A stretch of 64,000 nt of DNA from Asanoa sp. WMMD1127. GTDB taxonomy: Bacteria > Actinomycetota > Actinomycetes > Mycobacteriales > Micromonosporaceae. The notes under the pieces are model-generated. The model searched no databases. It saw nothing but the letters and a program-made list of their open reading frames with translations, and was not told the origin of the DNA. Below, piece after piece: positions 52,342 through 59,682 of this stretch. The stretch is taken from positions 5,580,001 to 5,644,000 of the forward strand of contig NZ_JARUBP010000001.1 of assembly GCF_029626225.1 (NCBI RefSeq), in the 5' to 3' direction. Numbering within the stretch: the stretch's first letter is position 1; every line of letters starts with the position of its first letter. The position numbers and the translations under genes are program-made.

Positions 52342-52378
52342 GTGACATCGATTACCTCGTCTCGTGACAACGATTACC
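52342..52378. promoter_or_regulatory. Paired 15-bp operator-like direct repeats
   Basis: GTGACATCGATTACC (52342-52356) and GTGACAACGATTACC (52364-52378) differ at one base and are 22 bp apart, two helical turns, on the same face of DNA. They lie just downstream of the predicted transcription start, ideal for repression by the LacI protein encoded second in the operon. Confidence 0.65.
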
Positions 52379-52404
52379 CGACGACGGAAATGAGGGACCG
52401 GTCA

Positions 52405-53373
52405 GTGCTGATCGCGACGCCCAACCTGTGTCTGGACAGGACACAGCTCGTACCCGAGCTGGTGCTCGGCGGGGTGATGCGCGCCCGGTCCGTCGAGGTC
52501 ACGGCGGGCGGCAAGGGCGTGAACATCGCCCGCGTCGCCCGCGCCCACCACCGGCCCGCCACCGTCGTCGGGCTCGTCGCCGACGGCGACCGGCAGCGCC
52601 TGCTCCGCCTGCTCGCCGAGGAGGGCGCCGACGTCGTCGACGTGCCGATGCCGGGCGACACCCGCAACGCGGTCATCATGATCGAGCAGCCGAGCGGCCG
52701 GACCACCATCGTCAACGAGCAGGGGTCCACGATCGACGCCGAGATCTGGGGCCGTTACCGCGCCGCCGTCGACGCCAACCTGCCCCGGCACCGCGTGCTG
52801 TCCTGCTCGGGCAGCCTCCCGCCGGGCGCGCCGGAGGACGGCTACGGACAGCTGGTCGCGCTGGCTCACGCGGCCGGCGTGCTCGCCGTGGTCGACACCG
52901 CGCCGGGCGCGCTCCGCGCCGCCCTCGACAGCCACCCCGACCTGGTCAAACCCAACCTGCAGGAGGCCGAGGCGGCGATCTCCGGCACGTCGGGGCTGGT
53001 GCTGACCGACGCCGACAGCGACGTGCGCGAACGCGCCGAGACCGCCGCCGCCACCCTCTGCGCGCTCGGCGCCCGCAACGCCGCCGTCACCGCCGGCGCA
53101 CACGGGGTGGCACTGGCCGAGAGCGGAAAGAGGCCGCGCTGGTTCCCCGCCGTCAAGGTGCGGGTGGTCAGCGCCGTCGGCGCCGGCGACTCGTTCCTGG
53201 GCGGTGTCCTGCTGGAGATCGAGGACTCCGCGACGCCGGACTGGGTGGCGGCGATCCTGCGCGGATCCGCCACCGCCAGCGCCTCGTGCGAGCAGCTGCG
53301 CGCCGGCGGCGTCGACCCGGACCGGGCCGCCGAGCTGCTGGCCCAGCTCCGCAAGCAGGTCGGCCGCTCATGA
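52405..53373 (+). CDS. PfkB-family phosphosugar kinase (LacC/FruK-like)
   Basis: Kinase of 322 residues. N-terminal ATPNLCLDRTQLVPELVLGG and GGKGVNIARVARAHHR place it near 1-phosphofructokinase/tagatose-6-phosphate kinase; the catalytic Asp is in VVSAVGAGDSFLGGVLLE near residue 255. It likely forms a ketose bisphosphate for the aldolase at 55740. The GTG at 52405 is chosen because GAGGGA lies 7 bp upstream; an ATG at 52390 is alternative. Four-bp overlap with the next gene. Confidence 0.88.
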   Translation: MLIATPNLCLDRTQLVPELVLGGVMRARSVEVTAGGKGVNIARVARAHHRPATVVGLVADGDRQRLLRLLAEEGADVVDVPMPGDTRNAVIMIEQPSGRTTIVNEQGSTIDAEIWGRYRAAVDANLPRHRVLSCSGSLPPGAPEDGYGQLVALAHAAGVLAVVDTAPGALRAALDSHPDLVKPNLQEAEAAISGTSGLVLTDADSDVRERAETAAATLCALGARNAAVTAGAHGVALAESGKRPRWFPAVKVRVVSAVGAGDSFLGGVLLEIEDSATPDWVAAILRGSATASASCEQLRAGGVDPDRAAELLAQLRKQVGRS

Positions 53374-54377
53374 AGGCGCCCCGGCCTCGGCTCCGCGACG
53401 TCGCGCAGGCCGCCCAGACGAGCACCAAGACGGCGTCGCGCGTGATCAACGGCGACGAGCGGGTCTCGGCCAGTACGCGGGCGCGGGTCGAGCAGGCCGT
53501 CGTGGACCTGGGCTACCGGCCGGACCCGCTGGCCCGGTCGCTGCGGCGCGGCCAGGACGAGACGATCGGCGTGGTGGTCGACGAGGTCGGCGACCCGTTC
53601 TTCGCCAGCGTGATCGGCGAGATCGAGCGGATGGCCCTCGATCGCGGCATCTCGGTCATCATCGCCAGTACCCGCCGCCGCGCCGAGCGGGAGCGGATCG
53701 TCCTCGACGGCCTGCTGCAGCGCCGGGTCGCGGGGCTCATCATCGCCTCCATCTCGGACACTCACGCCTACCTGCACACCTCGCCGTGCCCGTTGGTGTT
53801 CATCGACCGCCCGGCCGAGGATCTCGCCGCCGACGCGGTGGTGGTCGACGACCACGGCGGCGCCCGGATGGCCGTCGAGCACCTGATGCGGCACGGCCAC
53901 CGGCGGATCGCGTACATCGGCGACCGGCTGCACACCGCCACCGCCCGCCACCGGTTGGCCGGTTACCGGGCCGCGCTGGAAGCGGCCGGCATCGCGCCCG
54001 ACGACGCCCTGGTCGCCGAGGTCGAGCCGGCCAAGGGCGACGCCGGCGTCGCGGCGGAGACGCTGCTGCGCCTGCCCGACCCGCCGACCGCCGTGTTCAG
54101 TGCCAACACCCGCTGCTCGCTGGGCAGCCTGCCGACGATCCACCGCCTGCGCCGCACCGACATCGGGTTCATCTCGTTCGGCGACTTCGCGATGGCCGAC
54201 ACGCTGACCCCGGCGATCACCATCGTCGACCACTCGCCGGAGGCGATCGGCCGGCTCGCGGCGCAGCGGCTGTTCAGCCGGCTCGCGGGCGAGGCGCCGC
54301 CGGTCGAGACCATCCTCGCCCCGCTGCGCATCGTGGCGCGGGGCAGCGGCGAGCTCGCATCGCGGGACACGCCATGA
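53370..54377 (+). CDS. LacI-family repressor of the ketose operon
   Basis: Repressor of 335 residues: LacI helix-turn-helix (LRDVAQAAQTSTKTASRVIN) followed by a sugar-sensing domain (TIGVVVDEVGDPFFASVIGE; IGFISFGDFAMADTLTPAIT). It is encoded within the operon it presumably controls, so autoregulation is expected. ATGA overlap with the PfkB stop and with the FGGY start. The inducer is probably an intermediate of the pathway. Confidence 0.9.
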   Translation: MKAPRPRLRDVAQAAQTSTKTASRVINGDERVSASTRARVEQAVVDLGYRPDPLARSLRRGQDETIGVVVDEVGDPFFASVIGEIERMALDRGISVIIASTRRRAERERIVLDGLLQRRVAGLIIASISDTHAYLHTSPCPLVFIDRPAEDLAADAVVVDDHGGARMAVEHLMRHGHRRIAYIGDRLHTATARHRLAGYRAALEAAGIAPDDALVAEVEPAKGDAGVAAETLLRLPDPPTAVFSANTRCSLGSLPTIHRLRRTDIGFISFGDFAMADTLTPAITIVDHSPEAIGRLAAQRLFSRLAGEAPPVETILAPLRIVARGSGELASRDTP

Positions 54378-55756
54378 CCGACGTCGTGGCCGGGATCGAC
54401 CTCGGCACCACGGACACCAAGGCCGTCCTGACCCGCCCGGACGGCGAGCAGGTGGCGTTCGCGCGGCGGCCGACGAGCTGGACGACGACCACCGACGGCC
54501 GGCTGGAGACCACTGGGGCCGCGCTGGCCGCGGACGTGCTGCGTACCCTCGAAGCCGCGGTCGCGGCCGCCGCCGAGGACGTCCGGGTGACCGGCATCGG
54601 CATCGCCGGCCTGGCCGAGAGCGGCGTCGTCCTCGACGAGCGGGGCCGCGAGACGTCGCCGGTCATCGCCTGGTTCGACGAGCGCGGCCAGGCCGAGCTG
54701 ACCGCGCAGGGGCCGGCGTTCGTCGCCGAGTTCCCGCGGCGCACCGGGCTGCCGTTAGGTGCACAGTGGAGCCTGCCGAAGCTGCTCTGGATGCGGGCCA
54801 ACGGCGTCCTGATCGACCACGCGTCGCGCTGGCTCAACATGCCCGAGTTCGTGGCGTACGCGCTGACGGGCGAGCGGGTCAGCGAGCCGTCGCTGGCCTC
54901 GCGCACCGGCCTGCTCGACCAGGCGACCGGTCAGCTCTGGCCGGAGGCCCTCGACCGGATCGGCGCGGGACCGGGGTTCCTGCCGGAGACCCGCACCGCG
55001 GGCGAGGTCGCCGGGCGGGTCACGGAGGGCGCGTTCGCCGGCGCCGCGGTCACCGTGGCGGGCCACGACCATCCGGTCGCCGCGATCGGGGCCGGCGCCA
55101 CCGGTCCCGAGGACCTCTTCAACTCGTGCGGCACCGCCGAGGTGCTGCTGCGGTCGGTGCCCCGCATCCTCACCGACGACGAGCGCGCCACGCTGGTCGG
55201 CCTCGGCATCGACGCGGGCCGGCACGTGCTGCCGGGCCACGGCGTGCTGATCGGGGGCATGCGCTCCGGCCTGGTGATGCGCCGGATCCTCGCCCTGGTC
55301 GGCGCCGACGACCCGGCCCGGCGCGACGCGCTCGACCGGCGATGGCGGCCGGACGCGGCGGTCGGCGACGCCGTCGCGGTGCTCCCGGCCGGGCCGCACG
55401 ACAACGACGTCACGCTCCGCCTCCGGGACGGCGCCGGCCCCGACCAGCTCTGGGCGGCCACCCTCGCGCACCTGGGCGAGCAGACCGCGGCCCTGCTGGC
55501 GGCGGTCAACTCGGTGGTCGGCCCGCACCGCACGGCCGTCGCCGCCGGGGGCTGGACCCGGATGGCGAGCGTGCGGCAAGCGAAGGCCGCGGTGATCCCG
55601 CGGCTGCGGATCTCGGCTCTCGAACAACCCGGCGCCCGCGGTGCGGCGATGTTCGCCGCCTGCGCCGCCTACGACGTCCCGTTCGACAAGGTGACGCGGC
55701 ATTTCCTGGACACGGCCGACGCCACGGAAAGGACCACAGATGACCGATCGACATAA
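54374..55756 (+). CDS. FGGY-family carbohydrate kinase
   Basis: Sugar kinase of 460 residues. VVAGIDLGTTDTKAVLTRP opens the actin-like fold, the probable catalytic Asp is in VTVAGHDHPVAAIGAGAT near residue 236, and the C-terminal signature region is VAAGGWTRMASVRQAKA. It phosphorylates an incoming ketose or polyol-derived sugar; the PfkB protein would add a second phosphate. Exact sugar unknown. Its 3' end overlaps the aldolase by 17 bp. Confidence 0.9.
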   Translation: MTDVVAGIDLGTTDTKAVLTRPDGEQVAFARRPTSWTTTTDGRLETTGAALAADVLRTLEAAVAAAAEDVRVTGIGIAGLAESGVVLDERGRETSPVIAWFDERGQAELTAQGPAFVAEFPRRTGLPLGAQWSLPKLLWMRANGVLIDHASRWLNMPEFVAYALTGERVSEPSLASRTGLLDQATGQLWPEALDRIGAGPGFLPETRTAGEVAGRVTEGAFAGAAVTVAGHDHPVAAIGAGATGPEDLFNSCGTAEVLLRSVPRILTDDERATLVGLGIDAGRHVLPGHGVLIGGMRSGLVMRRILALVGADDPARRDALDRRWRPDAAVGDAVAVLPAGPHDNDVTLRLRDGAGPDQLWAATLAHLGEQTAALLAAVNSVVGPHRTAVAAGGWTRMASVRQAKAAVIPRLRISALEQPGARGAAMFAACAAYDVPFDKVTRHFLDTADATERTTDDRST

Positions 55757-56651
55757 CGGTCTCGGCGCGATCGCCGACGCCAACGGCGTCTTCTCGATCG
55801 TCGCGATGGACCAGCGCAACACGTTGCGCCGGATGTTCGCGGCGGTCGGCCGGCCGGACGTGGGCGACGCCGACCTGCGGCAGGCGAAGATCGACGTCGC
55901 GGCCGCCCTCACGCCGCTGGCCAGCGCGATCCTGCTCGACCCGACCTGGGGCGTGCCGGCCACGACCGAGGCCGGTGTCCGAGCGGCGAGCTGCGGCCTG
56001 CTCGTCGCGGCCGAACCGGCCGACCGGGGCAACTACAACGGCGAGCCGCGTACGCACCGCGACCCCAAGCAGGACGCCGCGTGGGTCAAGGCGCAGGGCG
56101 GCGACGCCGTCAAGTTCCTCGTGCAGCTGCGCCCCGGTCGCCCGGTCGGCGACGGCCCGGACATCGCCGCCGAGGTGCTCGACATCGTCCGTGAGGTGGC
56201 CGCGGACTGCCGGGCGGCCGGCATTCCGTCGGTGGTGGAGAACCTGATCTACGCGCTGCCCGGCGAGGAGCTGAGCGCGCAGCAGCGGGAGGACCTGATC
56301 GTCGAGGCGGCCGTGCAGATCGCGGACACCGGCGTCGACCTGGTGAAGATCGAGTACCCGGGCTCGGCCAAGGGTTGCCGCCGGGTCGCCGACCAGGTCA
56401 AGGCGCCGTGGGCGGTGCTGTCGGCCGGCGTCGGCTTCGACGAGTTCCAGAACGTGCTCCGGGTCTCCTGCGACGAGGGCGGCGCGTCCGGCTTCATCGC
56501 GGGCCGGTCCATCTGGAAGGAGGCCGTCGGCCTCGACGGGCCGGCCCGGCAGGAGTTCCTCGACACGGTCGCCAGACCGCGGCTGCAGACCTGTCTGGAC
56601 ACGGTCGCCGGCCGCGCCCGGCCCTTCACGGAGGCGGTGAGCCGGTCATGA
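55740..56651 (+). CDS. Class I ketose-phosphate aldolase (LacD/YihT-like)
   Basis: TIM-barrel aldolase of 303 residues. NGVFSIVAMDQRNTLRRMF is typical of tagatose-1,6-bisphosphate and sulfofructose-phosphate aldolases; the Schiff-base Lys is likely in GVDLVKIEYPGSAKG near residue 205. It should cleave the phosphorylated ketose to dihydroxyacetone phosphate and an aldehyde. The combination with PfkB and FGGY kinases favours a ketohexose or related sugar. Four-bp overlap with the ABC ATPase gene. Confidence 0.87.
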   Translation: MTDRHNGLGAIADANGVFSIVAMDQRNTLRRMFAAVGRPDVGDADLRQAKIDVAAALTPLASAILLDPTWGVPATTEAGVRAASCGLLVAAEPADRGNYNGEPRTHRDPKQDAAWVKAQGGDAVKFLVQLRPGRPVGDGPDIAAEVLDIVREVAADCRAAGIPSVVENLIYALPGEELSAQQREDLIVEAAVQIADTGVDLVKIEYPGSAKGCRRVADQVKAPWAVLSAGVGFDEFQNVLRVSCDEGGASGFIAGRSIWKEAVGLDGPARQEFLDTVARPRLQTCLDTVAGRARPFTEAVSRS

Positions 56652-57406
56652 CCGCGGTGCTCGAGGCGCGCGGCATCACCAAGCACTATGGACACGTCGA
56701 GGCGCTCAGCGACGCCAGCTTCGACGTGCAGGCCGGTGAGGTGGTCGCCCTGATCGGCGACAACGGCGCCGGCAAGAGCACGCTGGTCCGGATCCTCTCC
56801 GGCGCGGAGTCGGCGGACTCCGGCGAGGTGCTCTTCGAGGGCCGGCCGGTCCAGCTCGGTTCGCCGACGGACGCCCGGGCGCTCGGCATGGAGACCGTCT
56901 TCCAGGACCTCGCGCTCGCGCCCCACCTGTCGCCGGTGCAGAACATGTATCTGGGCCGCGAGGTGATGCGCAAAGGCCTGCTCGGCAAGCTCGGGTTCAT
57001 GGACGCGAAGGCGATGCGCGACGGCAGCCGGGCCGCGTTCGACCGGCTCGGGGCGACCGTACGCAATCTCAACGGTCCGGTCGGCTCGATGTCCGGCGGC
57101 CAGCGGCAGGGCATCGCGGTGGCCCGCGCGGCCGCCTGGGCGCAGAAGGTCATCTTCCTCGACGAGCCGACCGCCGCGCTGGGTGTCGTGCAGACCCAGA
57201 ACGTGCTGGAGCTGGTCCGCCGGGTCAGCGGCGAGGGCATCGGCGTGGTGTTCATCAGCCACTCGATGCCGCACGTGATGGAGGTGGCCGACCGCATCCA
57301 GGTGATGTGGCGCGGCCGGCGGGTGGCCACCTACAACAAGGCGGACACCTCGATGGAGCAGCTGGTGTCCGCGATGACCGGCGCCCTGGCGCAGGAGGCG
57401 TCATGA
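56648..57406 (+). CDS. Sugar ABC transporter ATPase (single domain, FrcA-like)
   Basis: Nucleotide-binding subunit of 252 residues, one domain rather than the tandem RbsA type. Walker A GDNGAGKSTLV near residue 36, signature MSGGQRQGIAVARA near 150, Walker B VIFLDEPTAALG and His-loop VFISHSMPHVM are complete. It energises uptake through the permease encoded next. ATGA overlaps with both neighbours. Confidence 0.93.
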   Translation: MTAVLEARGITKHYGHVEALSDASFDVQAGEVVALIGDNGAGKSTLVRILSGAESADSGEVLFEGRPVQLGSPTDARALGMETVFQDLALAPHLSPVQNMYLGREVMRKGLLGKLGFMDAKAMRDGSRAAFDRLGATVRNLNGPVGSMSGGQRQGIAVARAAAWAQKVIFLDEPTAALGVVQTQNVLELVRRVSGEGIGVVFISHSMPHVMEVADRIQVMWRGRRVATYNKADTSMEQLVSAMTGALAQEAS

Positions 57407-58494
57407 CCACCACTCGGACCGCCGACCAGGTGTCCACAGAGGACGCGCCGACCAGCCGGCTGTCCCGCATCTCCCGCCTGCAGGCGTTGCAGATCCTGAT
57501 CCTGCTGGTCGTCACGGTCGCCGTGTTCACCGCGCTGCGCCCCGACACGTTCCTCACGGGCTTCAACATCCGCGGCATCGTGCAGAACACCGCCATCTAC
57601 GCCGTACTCGGCGTGGGCATGACGTTCGTCATCATCACCGGTGGCATCGACCTGTCGGTCGGCAGCGTGCTGGTGTTCAGCGGCGTGGTCGCCGACAAGG
57701 TGATGGTCTGGTACGGCGGCCAGGGCTGGGGAACCGTCCTCGTAGGACTTGTCGCCGCCCTCGCCTCGGGGCTGGCCTGGGGCCTGCTCAACGGCGTTCT
57801 GGTGGCCAAGGCCAAAGTGCCACCCCTGGTGGTGACGCTCGGCTCGCTGAGCGCGGCGCTGGGCTTCGCGCAGATCATCACGAAGGGCCTCGACCTGCGG
57901 GACGCGCCGCAGGCCCTGGTCAACGACATCGGGTTCGGCAACATCGTCGGACAGGTGCCCACCATCGCCGTGGTCTCCGCGGTGGTCGTCGCCTTCGGCA
58001 TCGTCCTGCTGCACCGCACCCGCTTCGGCCTCTACACGTACGCCATCGGTTCCAACGCCGAAGCCGGGCGCCGGTCCGGTGTCAAGGTCGAACGGCACCT
58101 CATCAAGGTGTACGCGTTCGCGGGGCTGCTGGCCGGTTTCGCCGGCCTGCTCAACCTCGGCTTCTTCCAGTCCACGACGATCGGCGGGCAGTCGAACACA
58201 CCGCTGAACGTCATCGCTGGCGTCGCGATCGGCGGCACCAGCCTGTTCGGTGGCATCGGTTCCGTGTTCGGCACCGTCATCGGACTGTTCATCCCGATCG
58301 TGCTGCAGAACGGGTTCATCCAGGTCGGCGTGCAGCCGTTCTGGCAGCAGGTCGTCGTCGGCGCGGTGCTCGTCGCCGTCGTCTACGTCGACCAGCTCCG
58401 TCGTGCCGCCGCCGTGCGGGGCACGCCAACACGCCTGCCGTTCCTGTCCAGAGCAGGGCGAGCAGGAAGCGCATCGAGAAAGGGATCAGCATGA
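57403..58494 (+). CDS. Sugar ABC transporter permease (RbsC/FrcC-like)
   Basis: Membrane subunit of 363 residues with about ten spans. VGMTFVIITGGIDLSVGSVL near residue 68 and GIGSVFGTVIGLFIPIVLQN near 290 are the RbsC family signatures. The N-terminal 30 residues are cytoplasmic and the C-terminus is basic. It overlaps the ATPase and binding-protein genes by 4 bp each. Confidence 0.93.
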   Translation: MTTTRTADQVSTEDAPTSRLSRISRLQALQILILLVVTVAVFTALRPDTFLTGFNIRGIVQNTAIYAVLGVGMTFVIITGGIDLSVGSVLVFSGVVADKVMVWYGGQGWGTVLVGLVAALASGLAWGLLNGVLVAKAKVPPLVVTLGSLSAALGFAQIITKGLDLRDAPQALVNDIGFGNIVGQVPTIAVVSAVVVAFGIVLLHRTRFGLYTYAIGSNAEAGRRSGVKVERHLIKVYAFAGLLAGFAGLLNLGFFQSTTIGGQSNTPLNVIAGVAIGGTSLFGGIGSVFGTVIGLFIPIVLQNGFIQVGVQPFWQQVVVGAVLVAVVYVDQLRRAAAVRGTPTRLPFLSRAGRAGSASRKGSA

Positions 58495-59480
58495 AGCGCA
58501 AGTCAACCGCCATAGTCGCCGCGTTGGCCGCCGTCGCGCTCGGCGCGGCCGCCTGTGGTTCCGACAGCGACGGCGGGGGCTCGTCCTCCGGCGGCTCGGA
58601 CGGCAACTACAAGCTGGCGTTCATCCAGGGCGTCGCCGGTGACGCGTTCTACATCACCATGGAGTGCGGCATCAAGGAGGAGGCGGCCAAGGAAGGCGCG
58701 ACCGTCGACGTCCAGGGCGCCCAGAAGTTCGACCCGACCCTGCAGACCCCCGTGCTGCAGTCGGTCATCGCCTCCAAGCCCGACGCCATCCTGATCGCGC
58801 CCACCGACGTCTCCGCGATGCAGCAGCCGATCGCCCAGGCCAAGGCCCAGGGCATCAAGATCGTCCTGGTGGACACGACGCTCAACGACCCGTCGGTCGC
58901 CGTCTCGGCGATCGCCTCGGACAACAGCGCCGGCGGCAAGGCGGCGTTCGAGGCCATCCAGAAGCTCGTCCCCAACGGCGGCAAGGTGCTCGGCGTCGGC
59001 GTTCAGCCCGGCATCAGCACCACCGACGCCCGCGACAAGGGCTTCGAGGAGGCCGTCAAGGCGGACCCGAAGTTCACCTACCTGGGTGTGCAGTACTCGC
59101 AGAACGACCCGGCCAAGGCCGCGTCCATCGTGAGCGCCGCGCTGCAGAAGGACCCCGACATCGTCGGCATCTTCGCCTCGAACCTGTTCTCGGCCCAGGG
59201 CTCGGCCACCGGCATCCGCCAGGCGGGCAAGCAGGGCAAGGTCAACGTCGTCGGCTTCGACGCGGGCCCGGAGCAGATCAAGGCCCTGCAGGACGGCACC
59301 GTGCAGGCGCTGATCGCGCAGCAGCCGGGCGACATCGGCGTGCAGGGCGTCCAGCAGGCCATCAAGGCCCTGAAGGGCGAGGCCAACGAGGCCAACATCA
59401 AGACCGGCTCCACCATCATCACCAAGGACAACCTGGACAGCCCCGAGGGCCAGGCGGCCGCCTACAAGGCGAGCTGCTGA
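58491..59480 (+). CDS. Sugar-binding lipoprotein (RbsB/FrcB-like)
   Basis: Extracytoplasmic sugar receptor of 329 residues. The signal peptide ends in a lipobox LGAAACGSDS (Cys near 22), followed by a Ser/Gly linker and a periplasmic-binding fold type 1 (KLAFIQGVAGDAFYITMECG; PDAILIAPTDVSAMQQPIAQ; VVGFDAGPEQIKALQDGTV). It is the last gene of the operon and a strong hairpin follows 18 bp later. It is the best protein for determining the transported sugar. Confidence 0.93.
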   Translation: MKRKSTAIVAALAAVALGAAACGSDSDGGGSSSGGSDGNYKLAFIQGVAGDAFYITMECGIKEEAAKEGATVDVQGAQKFDPTLQTPVLQSVIASKPDAILIAPTDVSAMQQPIAQAKAQGIKIVLVDTTLNDPSVAVSAIASDNSAGGKAAFEAIQKLVPNGGKVLGVGVQPGISTTDARDKGFEEAVKADPKFTYLGVQYSQNDPAKAASIVSAALQKDPDIVGIFASNLFSAQGSATGIRQAGKQGKVNVVGFDAGPEQIKALQDGTVQALIAQQPGDIGVQGVQQAIKALKGEANEANIKTGSTIITKDNLDSPEGQAAAYKASC

Positions 59481-59498
59481 CCCCACCCCGGGCACGCC

Positions 59499-59529
59499 GG
59501 CCCGGCACCCCCACCCGGGGTGCCGGGCC
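59499..59529 (+). terminator. Strong hairpin after the ketose operon
   Basis: GGCCCGGCACCCC (59499-59511) pairs perfectly with GGGGTGCCGGGCC (59517-59529) across a 5-nt loop. No U tract follows, which is common for actinobacterial terminators. Confidence 0.8.
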
Positions 59530-59682
59530 CTTCGCGGTAATCGGGATGAACGGACGGGGCGGCAGCGCGTACGATCCTCGCTGCGGTGGGCGGCTCCGCG
59601 CGGCGCTTCCTTCTCAAACCTCTCTGGCTGATTAGCGTCGCGACTCTCCGCCCACCGCCTTCGCAACGGGGGAGGTGGCGCG

